A stretch of 64,000 nt of DNA, from the NCBI GenBank assembly GCA_964036045.1, contig OZ038380.1:184776108-184840107 (forward strand), given 5' to 3'. Positions 9,553-17,380 of this stretch are shown here, piece after piece (positions within the stretch are counted from its first letter, which is position 1; each line of letters opens with the position of its first letter). The notes under the pieces were generated by a model, which saw only the letters and a program-made list of their open reading frames with translations, did not search any database and was not told where the DNA came from. The position numbers were made by a program, and so were the translations under genes. Source of the stretch: Eutreptiella sp. 'Long Island Sound 2002' (lineage: Eukaryota; Euglenozoa; Euglenophyceae; Eutreptiales; Eutreptiaceae).

Positions 9553-11801
9553 TCATCAAAGTTTTTTCCCAACGGCGTGGCAATCAGAAGGTCGTCGATG
9601 TAGATGCTGCAGAATTCTTGTAACCCCAGAGGCTTCTGCCTCTGAAACAACACGGTCTCCATCATCTTCTGGAACATCCACGGCGCATTCTTGAGACCCA
9701 TCGGCATCCACTGGACAGTGCGAAAGGGCGTGCACATAGCCGTCATATGCCTATCCTCCTTTTGAAGGGGCATGTGATGAAAGCCATGGCGCAGATCCAG
9801 CACAGTGAAGAGCTTGCCGTTTGCCCTCTTGGCGATCTCCTCCTCGATGTAGGGAAGAGGGTGCGCGTCAGGAGCTGTGGCGGCATTCAGAGCTCTATAA
9901 TTCACCACTAGACGCCAAGCATCTATGCTGGATTGGTCAGCAGGTGGGGGCTTTGGCACAGTAAATGGTACTGAACACCACTCAGAGCTCATGCAGCCCT
10001 CCAACCAACCGAACTCATGGAGGTTGCGCTCAATAATCTTTCGCAGAGCATCTGCTTTGGTGCCGTGAAGATAGAATGGACGTTGCTTGGGCACCTTTGA
10101 GCCTTGGATTATCTCAATCTTGGCTTCCCAATGTTCACCTCGAATTAGGGGTTTTTTCCACAACTTCCCACTCAGCACGTCATCTTTATAATATTCGAAC
10201 ACTGCGTCCCTTCTTGCAGATATCTTGTCTCCGTTGACCTGATTCCCACATTTAATCACCGACATTATGTCCACCAATTTGCGAATTGTTGGTCGTGCTC
10301 TCATGTTCTTGGCCACTTCATTCCAATCTTCCTCGTCGCATTGTTGGCGAATGAAGCTCTCCTGTGCTCGCTCCTCCGTGGGGTCCCACCAATGAAGGGG
10401 GTCCACGAATGTCTTGAAGGGATGGTCGGACGAATTCAGCTGCATTCCTGTCAATTCAGGTGAGATTCTTGGAGATTTGTCATCATTCTTGCTTGAAATC
10501 CTGACATTTTTGACTTGATTCTTGTCTGATGGGGAAGAATTGGAATGGATGGAGGCGTTCTCTTGAAGGACGCCGGTTGTCCTTCCCTTCTTCTGCGACG
10601 ATGTGTCGGGATTCCGCTCTCCATCGTCTCGATCCACCTCAATTTCGTCGATTCTTGAGGAATTCGAAATGACCTCTTCTGTTCCGATCTCTCTTTCATC
10701 TTGCCAATAATCTCCCAGATTCCCGTCAACTAAGCACGCCAATGTGCTCCACGAACGCTGTGGCAAAGGTTTGCCATTGTCTTCGCAATACAGCTTCACT
10801 CCTCTGTGAGGTAACTCGACAATGTCGATCGAAATGTCCATAATGTCCTTGAACACAGCTTGTTTTGGCAAATTGGGGACAATGAAGATCGCCCTTGCGC
10901 CGGATTGCTTCACCTTCTGCACCACAAGAGGGTAAACGTCGAAGGGCGGATTGATCCAAAGAGGTTCAGACCAGTCCTCACTCCAGGCCTCGTCGTAGAA
11001 CTTCGGAAATCTTTTATTCTTTTTGTTTGCAAAAGCATCAACTTGAGGACGAAAATTGTGGTTCTTTTCGAAATAATCCACCAGAATGTCCTGCCAGTTA
11101 TTGACGACACGATAGCAAACTGACTTCCACTTCTTGCAGTTCAATGATTGCACCTTTCCTTCGTCGAATTGCTCTTGATTCCCTGTCCATTCCTGCCCAT
11201 CTTCTGGAATTTGAAGGTTACTTCGCTCTTTGAAGTGTTGAACACTCTTGGTGTATGGATGCAGATAATACAGTTCGGATGGGTCGCTGACTGACGGATC
11301 TTGGAGGAAGCATGTCCTGTGTCCCATGGGCGACACACGATGAGCGTGAAGCCAAGGTTGACCCAAGAATAAATCATACTTAATGGTGGGCTCATAGAAT
11401 TTTCCAGAGAACCACTCCTCCTTCACCTTCTCCGCACTCCAAACTGACTGTTTCACCAGTCTGACCGCCAAATGTGCCTCCCTTTCACCACCTTCAAGGC
11501 GATGTCCGCTCACTCCTTCAAGCTGGACAGGCGTCGAGGAAATCTTCGCTTCATCCTCCTGCAGAAAGCCTTTCCTCACCAGATTGACCTCTGATCCATT
11601 GTCAATCAGGCATTTGGCAAGTTTAACCTTGCCATCAGCCGTCCTGACCTGGATCTCCAGCAGACAAACTGTCGCTGCTTGCCTCGACGGACAGCGCTGA
11701 GGACCCAGGCAGGGTAGAGGAGGCCGGAGGAACGCGCCAGACGATCCCAGCAGCGTCCATCCACCGCCCCAACTACCCTGATGGGTTTTGGTTCTTGCCA
11801 C
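9501..11801 (-). pseudogene. Protease, methyltransferase-like domain and RT of element 1
   Basis: Aspartic protease: CLIDNGSEVNLV with the active-site Asp near residue 67 (DNG in place of the usual DTG/DSG). Dam-like domain: VDAFANKKNKRF ... LWINPPF around residues 255-290. RT fingers and palm follow, with PKPPPADQ, LDLRHGFHHMPL, MGLKNAPWMFQ and the catalytic YIDD at about 734-737. The frame lies -1 relative to gag, as in element 2, but two TGA codons lie in this frame just 3' of the gag stop (11826-11828 and 11802-11804). A frameshift at about 9500-9550 ends it inside RT. Confidence 0.88.
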
Positions 11802-11839
11802 TCAACACCAATGTTGGGGGTTGGGTCAAATTGGCCTCC

Positions 11840-13966
11840 CTACTGCCATTCCTCCTCGCCGTTCGGCTGCACGTCTTGTACCTGTCCTTCGTCAACCCAT
11901 TCTTCTCCTGTCTCAACGGCATTGACTCCTTTTCCACCTCCAGGACTACCAAATGACCTTCCACCACCACCTTTCTTACTACCTTGGCCTTTGTTGTTGG
12001 AGGTGTTGGAATTGGGGTTGAATTCGTTGGATTTGCCCTTGCCACAACCTCCGGAGTCCTTGTCCTTGCCGAAGGTCTTGTCAGCTGGCGTCTCTGTGTA
12101 CAGGGGGTTGCCATTCACCTTAGAATCATCTTGATTCCCGGACTTTCCTTGGCCTTTGCCACCTTTCCCACCAGATTTTCCACCAAACCTTGCACCAGCT
12201 TCGGTCCATCTTGAGCCGCTTCGATCTCCGCCTTGCTGCGAGTAATCTTTTGGTGTCCAATCTCTGTTCTTTCCTTTGGACTGCCCTTTACCCTTTCCCT
12301 GTCCATGTTGGTCAGCATCTGGTGCTCCATCCTGCTGGGAATTCTTGGGGGGATTTCTCTTTCCATCCATTTTGGACTGAATGGTTTTGAGATCTGAGGG
12401 CGCCCATCTGTGGTCTGCGGTCGAATGAGTCGCCCTTCGACCTTCTTTTCCAAGGGAAAGGCACACGGCGCATTTCTTCTCCCCGACGGCACTGATCTTG
12501 CCGCCGAATCCTTTCGCATCTTGGGACTTCTGGCGTTCTAAGTTTGCATACTTTTCGAGTTGGTCCCAGATCTTTTCGAACCGGTAGGAGAAGATCCACG
12601 GCCGCACCTTCAACACTGTCCCCTGAAACTTCACCTTGCCGTCCACCATGCTGCAGAAAAATTCCGACTGTTCAGAATCGTGGAATTCGACTCTCCATCT
12701 GCCCTCACGAAGGGTGATGTCCTTCATACCAATAGCACTGCCGGAGTTCAGCACCTCACAGACTGCCATTTTGCCCATCGTCTCCAGCAATCCTCGGACT
12801 TCAACCCAGTTGCCCAGGACTTTTTTGTCCGCTTGGGAGTCCCTGATCTTTTGCTTGGTCTCCGGCGTCAGCTTGCTCAACACAATCTTCTTCATTTCGC
12901 CTTCAGAAAAGCCTTCTCCAGCGCTCTCCGCTTCCTGCGCCAAAAACTCCCAATCTTGCCTTGCAATCTGGATCTCTTGCAGAAACAACTTCTTGATCGC
13001 CCTGAAATTCTCAAGGTGGTCCCTGTAATGATCCTCAGGGAGTCGAGAGCCCTTCTTTTTGAGCGTTCGCCACAGCTCATCGTAGGTCAGGGGATCTCCT
13101 TGGTCCTGCCTTTCCACATAGAGATTATATGTGCTTTCCCTGAGTTTGCCAGTCAAACAGTCCATCAAACCGAGAATCCAGAGTTCCTTGTCAAGTTTCT
13201 CCGTCTGCAGCCAAACCATGAATTGTCTTTCGAAGGACGCCCAGTAATTTGGGTGCCCTGAGAACTTAGGCTGCTTCATCACTGAACCTCTAAGCCTCAT
13301 ATGCAGCGGATTGAGCAGGTGATTTAGGTTCAAAGCTGCGGATGTGCCAACAGGATTGACGAAAACCGGGTTGACGGCGGCGCCTCCCATCGCTTGTGCT
13401 TGAGCAATTGCGGCCGCGAACAACGTCTGGTCCACAGTAGGCTGCACAAATGGTGTTGATTGCACTTGATGATACCTCATATCCTTCAATTTCTTCTGTT
13501 TTTCCTTCATTTTGGCCTCATTTTCCTTCTTTTCCTTGCCTTTCTTCTTCAAGGCTATTGATCTCTCCTTCGCGGTGGTTCTTGCTTCTCCATCAATATC
13601 ACCAACGGTACCAACAGACAGTATAGACCTCTCTGACGAAGATTCTCCTCCTTCAGTACCCAGATTAAAACCAATAGGACTTGTAATTCCAGTAGGGGGT
13701 ATGCCAGGATTTCCAGTAAAAGCTGGCAGTGAACCAGTAAAAGCTGGGTGTGCCGGAGTGTGAGGAACGCCGTAGGGCGTGGATGCAGGTGCAGCTGAGG
13801 AGGTAGGTGCTGGGTGGCTCGCCGGTGCCAGCTCTGGTCCAGTGAGCCCAGTAGTGCTCAGATTCTCTACCAAATTGGTCAATTTCTCCAGCTTTTGTTC
13901 CATCTCCTTCCACTTGCTGTCATCATCCCGCTTTTTTTCTTTGGCGGCCTTCTTCAGCTCCTTCAC
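11840..13966 (-). CDS. gag: Gag core of element 1
   Basis: A long uninterrupted frame covers most of Gag. The frame is also open upstream of the nominal start, for about 30 further codons with a Cys-rich segment (RCPSCGEGAKDCSCR), so the true protein is longer. Order: charged coiled-coil segment; Pro/Thr/Gly-rich linker; capsid-like core from about residue 225 (MRLRGSVMKQPKFSG..., GSRLPEDHYRDHL); then CAVCLSLGKEGRRATHSTADH, giving C-X2-C-X11-H-X4-H; and a Gly/Lys-rich tail. Element 2 Gag shows the same order and motifs. Only the N-terminal exon-like part is separated, by stops near 14.1 kb. Confidence 0.85.
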   Translation of the reverse strand: MKELKKAAKEKKRDDDSKWKEMEQKLEKLTNLVENLSTTGLTGPELAPASHPAPTSSAAPASTPYGVPHTPAHPAFTGSLPAFTGNPGIPPTGITSPIGFNLGTEGGESSSERSILSVGTVGDIDGEARTTAKERSIALKKKGKEKKENEAKMKEKQKKLKDMRYHQVQSTPFVQPTVDQTLFAAAIAQAQAMGGAAVNPVFVNPVGTSAALNLNHLLNPLHMRLRGSVMKQPKFSGHPNYWASFERQFMVWLQTEKLDKELWILGLMDCLTGKLRESTYNLYVERQDQGDPLTYDELWRTLKKKGSRLPEDHYRDHLENFRAIKKLFLQEIQIARQDWEFLAQEAESAGEGFSEGEMKKIVLSKLTPETKQKIRDSQADKKVLGNWVEVRGLLETMGKMAVCEVLNSGSAIGMKDITLREGRWRVEFHDSEQSEFFCSMVDGKVKFQGTVLKVRPWIFSYRFEKIWDQLEKYANLERQKSQDAKGFGGKISAVGEKKCAVCLSLGKEGRRATHSTADHRWAPSDLKTIQSKMDGKRNPPKNSQQDGAPDADQHGQGKGKGQSKGKNRDWTPKDYSQQGGDRSGSRWTEAGARFGGKSGGKGGKGQGKSGNQDDSKVNGNPLYTETPADKTFGKDKDSGGCGKGKSNEFNPNSNTSNNKGQGSKKGGGGRSFGSPGGGKGVNAVETGEEWVDEGQVQDVQPNGEEEWQ

Positions 13967-14080
13967 CTTGTCTTCCAGCGACGAAATGTGGCGCCGACAG
14001 GAGCAGTCCTTGGCGCCCTCACCACATGATGGGCACCGAGTGCTCTTTCCTTTACTTCTTACCTCATCAACTCAAGTGTC

Positions 14081-14619
14081 AACACTGCAGTTAGAGTTGG
14101 GGAGTTTGGACAATTGCTCTCTGGAGAGGTGAGAATGTGTCGAATCACTGCCAGTTCATCAGGGAGAGCGGCCGCCTGAGATTTGACGCCACATTGCAGG
14201 AACAAGAGGACTGGGAGGAGCTTATGGACCAGTTCGACCACCAGGCTGCCGTGATGGTTCAAATGGCCATCAATGCCGAGGAGAGATGCCAAAATGTCCA
14301 ACAACATGCTGGCCCGTCGAGTGCCTGGGATCCGAACGACGAAGATGTCGACGAAATGAGGTGCGACGCCCTGAACCAGTCCCTCAGGCGGCCTCGATAG
14401 CTTGCCTCCGCCAGCAGCCAATTCTGACGGTTCAGGAACTCCCAATTCAGATTTCCTGGAGGTGATTTTCCCAATTTTCACCAGAAATCTCACTAATTCC
14501 AGTATTCAACGGCTCTCCTTCGCTGCTGCTGTCTTCAAGATCAGGCACAGAGGAAGAGTTGGAACCAGATTCACTTGAGGAGGAAGATTCTCGACCGAGT
14601 TTAAGGTTAGGTGGGGCGT
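14081..14619 (-). pseudogene. Broken middle part of element 1 Gag leader
   Basis: Several overlapping minus-strand frames fill this interval. The frame at 14447-14719 carries CPYCGHRHWPGVHTCANC, a Cys/His-rich block followed by a Ser/Glu-rich acidic run. That composition fits the leader of Gag between the LTR-encoded start and the core. None of the frames links the 5' start (15021) to the core (13966) without a stop or shift, so the gag gene is broken here. A plus-strand frame (14137-14400) looks protein-like too and might reflect a small inversion; I am unsure. Confidence 0.5.
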
Positions 14620-15021
14620 TCATACAGCAATTGGCACACGTATGAACTCCAGGCCAATGTCTATGACCACAGTAAGGACAATCAGAAGGACAATCTTCGG
14701 TTCGTTGGGGAGATGCCACGAATGCAACCTCAGGGGGAACACGAAGTGACTCAGGGCGAGTGATAGCCCCGCTAAAGCCCGATGATCTAAGGGTGTCCGT
14801 GGAGATTCCAGAATCAGAGTCATGATTTCTCTGCTACCATGTAACCGCTGTGTAGTGGCGGATCTTTCTTGTAACTGCGAAGCCTGTAGCCTTGATGCCC
14901 CAGGGGTTGTAACGCCGGTCACTGCCCCTGATATCTTCCAACCTGACCCACCATCTTCAGACCCATATCCAGCCTCTAGGAGCGACATATGCAAAGCACT
15001 TTGAAGGTCATTGAACTCCAT
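14620..15021 (-). pseudogene. LTR-initiated Gag N-terminus of element 1
   Basis: An ATG at 15021 inside the 5' LTR opens a 133-codon frame. Its first 60 residues are LTR-encoded and rich in Ser, Ala, Gln. It then crosses the LTR edge at 14840 and reads the primer-binding site as HGSR (codons CAT GGT AGC AGA) before entering the interior. Element 2 uses the same architecture and the same reading phase through its primer-binding site, which is why I treat this frame as real. It stops at 14620, likely through decay. Confidence 0.6.
14828..14839 (-). other. Primer-binding site of element 1 (initiator tRNA-Met)
   Basis: The minus strand reads TGGTAGCAGAGA directly after the LTR end GTTACA. The first 11 bases are complementary to the 3' end of animal-type initiator tRNA-Met (CUCUGCUACCA). 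Position and match fix the 5' LTR boundary. Confidence 0.88.
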
Positions 15022-15323
15022 GGTGGAATATGAATAGTCAGAAAAACCGGTCTACAAAAATGGAGCAGACATAGAATTTCATTGTGCATTCATCGAACAT
15101 AATGACTCATTGCGAAAATATTCGAAATAATTTGAAAAAAAGCGGATTGGGAAATCACGAAAGACAAATGCGACTCAACGCGTGCTCACAGGCCACATCT
15201 GGCGGCGAACAGAAAACCTGAAAACAAGCGGAAAATTTACTGCACTAATGTACATCTGAGAATCATTGAAATTCTGATCACATTGATGCATAAATTGAGT
15301 GCTGTCACACTGATGCCGTTACA
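14840..15323 (-). repeat. 5' LTR of element 1
   Basis: 484 bp beginning TGTAAC and ending GTTACA in the element's direction, a perfect 6-bp terminal inversion. It contains the presumed promoter (a TTTATGC-like AT-rich stretch near its start) and the Gag start codon at 15021, about 300 bp in. Confidence 0.92.
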
Positions 15324-15328
15324 GTGGC

Positions 15329-15467
15329 CTTGCTAAAAGCGCTTCAAGCCGATACCCTTATCCCATTGCGACAACCAACGTCCCAAAGGTATACAATTTC
15401 GCATCCTTAGACGACGGACAAGTTTTGGAGACGCAAACTCCCAATTTAGCCGTACTGGACTATGTGA

Positions 15468-15500
<33 letters not shown>

Positions 15501-15745
15501 ACACACACAAGGCAGGAATAGAAAGTTTTTATGAGAGTGTTTCAGCTCTGATTGTGCCTCTCCTGCTGCTTGCTGATGGTGTAGGGTTCCTGCTGCTTGT
15601 GCTTGATGAGGAAAATGTTTTGTTGATGAAATACAACCAATTCAGGATAACCCAAGACAGAGATGAGCAAGTAGAAGACAAACAGGATCAAAGCATGAAG
15701 GGCTGCAGTCACAAAGAGTTAGATAAAGAAAGATATCAACAATAG
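15329..15745 (+). pseudogene. Host ORF interrupted by element 1 (3' part)
   Basis: This frame is open from the TSD of element 1 to 15745. On the far side of the element an ATG at 5041 in CCATGG context opens eight codons up to the other TSD copy (5064), and the two pieces are in register once the element and one TSD are removed. The protein has an in-frame Thr-His run made by a CA microsatellite, a hydrophobic Leu/Val segment and a charged Gln/Glu/Lys-rich end. I recognise no domain. It could be a genuine small gene hit near its start codon, or a chance frame. Confidence 0.35.
15467..15509 (+). repeat. (CA)n microsatellite
   Basis: About 43 bp of ACAC with a single CTC interruption. It lies in frame in the ORF at 15329-15745, where it encodes a Thr-His run. 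Confidence 0.9.
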
Positions 15746-15894
15746 ACCACGGCAATAGACATTCAATGCAACTCAGGTTGAAATATGTTACATGATTGAG
15801 AAAAACTGATTGGAAAACTGCCCCAAAGGCTCAAACTCTCCATAGTGCCATCTTGAGATGTGCACTCTTTGTTTTTGGGTTCCATAGGTGCTGA

Positions 15895-16040
15895 GGTGGC
15901 ATGGCTTGTGGCGCTCAGGTCACTGCCATGTCACATGGGAACTTCCTTCTTACCTAGGCCTACTGGGTATTGAACCCAGGACCTCTCAAAAAGAGGTACC
16001 TCAGCCCCCTAGGGTGCATACCACTAGGATAACTAAGAAT
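15895..16040 (-). mobile_element. tRNA-derived SINE-like sequence
   Basis: On the minus strand there is a tRNA-like T arm at 15963-15979 (CTGGG, loop TTCAATA, CCCAG) containing the Pol III B-box GGTTCAA. Just upstream is an anticodon-like arm at 15981-15997 (ACCTC, loop TTTTTGA, GAGGT), preceded by CTAGTGGTATGC resembling an A-box. The variable loop is too short and the acceptor stem does not close, so it is not a functional tRNA. A tRNA pseudogene or SINE head fits best. No tail or TSD was identified. Confidence 0.4.
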
Positions 16041-16995
16041 TCATGAGAAAACATAGATAAGTCCATAGGCTCTGAATCAATGTCAGCGCCTCAGTCAGTC
16101 CAGGAAAAGATGTTTTAATTCACATTGTTTGGGGAATAAGGGGTCCACACAACATCCTGATTTAGTGTTGGGTTCTATAGGTCAAAATGTGCTGTCACCC
16201 ATTTTGGTTAGGCCAATACTAAGATAAAAATGCAGGATAGCTGTGAGCCTCTCTAATACAACTAAAGTCTACTCCAAAGCAATGGAAAAGCACTTTTTCT
16301 TACTCCCCCCTTGTGCTGTGGTGGCCACCACTGTCGCATTTCAGGAGAAAGGGTATTTTTCTTGGCCTTTCCTTGGTTTCCACATCTACTTTAAAATACC
16401 TATAGGCTCCCTTACACTGGAAAAGGGCGCTTTACCATGGCCAGCGCCTTTTGCTGCATTGTTTGTGACAATTACCTACAGAAAACTCATCGCTCTTGGC
16501 ACTGCGGGGGTTCCTGTGGCTTGGTGGGGTTAGAATAGGGCATGCAAAGACCATATGCATATGCATCCCTCCCTCCAAGCTGCAGCATGACACAACCCAA
16601 CGCCAGACTTCCATAGGACGCTCGATCTGAGTCTCCTGGAACCTGATGGAGACACCTGTCTTGATCCAGGGGCGAGGGGGCGACGATTAAATTAAACTTG
16701 CCCCTTGGTGGGGTCTTGGGTTCTGGTTCAGTCTCCTGCTGCTGCTTTTCGGCCCGAACAGCGGCCTACTCAGCGACGCTTCGCGAGGATATCTGTACAA
16801 CAGAGGAATGGAAGGATGAGGAACCAATCCACGCAAACGCGAAGCGACAACACCTAAATCGGTCAAATGACGGCCTAGAATTTTTCTGAAAGCACATACC
16901 TGACCAGAATCCCATTGTGCATCAGATGCACATTTTTATAAAATTTGCGGTCACCTCCTGATTTTTTAAATCAGGAAATTCCCACGCAGAAAACG
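16041..16995. other. No gene recognised
   Basis: Contains a 96-codon plus-strand frame (16243-16533) with a hydrophobic translation that shows no motif. Nothing supports a gene. Confidence 0.4.
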
Positions 16996-17380
16996 GTCTA
17001 TTGTAGTGTGTTACTACCCGCTTCCTAGAGGTAAAGAAAGCTATATCTCCACCTAAGAGGGTAAAGTTCCTAAATCTTGAGTATGCAAGGGCTCAAAATG
17101 AAACATGAGAAACACGAAGCAAAAAGCTAGCATACAAAGTATCAACAATGATAACCTAAATCTTCAGGCAAACAATGAGGGTATGAGTGATACACCTGGA
17201 TGTAGACGTATAATTTACAATGAGCTATACGGAAAATCAATCACAATTGAGAATGAAATGCAACATGCGGGTAAAACTGGAAATCCCAGCTCTGCCCAAG
17301 CTGTCTAGTGACATGACTTGTCTTCGTCATCCAAAGAGAGGATATACCACCTTACTCCATGGACGCGTTACATGTGGCTA
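16996..17380 (+). repeat. Direct repeat copy A (385 bp)
   Basis: Nearly identical to 21757-22140 over its whole length, starting GTCTATTGTAGTGT and ending GCGTTACATGTGGCTA. Copy A is followed directly by the GGTA tail of the minisatellite retroposon, copy B by CCTAATGCAATGG. The 5'-most bases before both copies differ, so these look like the edges of a duplicated unit. Confidence 0.85.

Larger units (their letters stand above)
5065..15323 (-). mobile_element. Complete but decayed Ty3/gypsy chromodomain LTR retrotransposon (element 1)
   Basis: The element reads right to left. Its two 484-bp LTRs (5065-5548 and 14840-15323) show roughly 35 differences by eye, about 7 percent. The right copy runs from TGTAAC to GTTACA on either strand. 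A perfect 5-bp target duplication GTGGC flanks it (5060-5064 and 15324-15328). The primer-binding site TGGTAGCAGAG abuts the 5' LTR, and a polypurine tract AGGAGAAGAG abuts the 3' LTR. The order is Gag, protease, methyltransferase-like domain, RT, RNase H, integrase, chromodomain. That order, with integrase after RNase H, marks Ty3/gypsy, and the chromodomain marks a chromovirus-like lineage. Frameshifts and stops break gag and pol, so it is an old non-autonomous copy. Confidence 0.93.

Noticed and set aside
12560-13261. Plus-strand 233-codon ORF
   Set aside because: It is antisense to the Gag core of element 1, which shares motifs with element 2.
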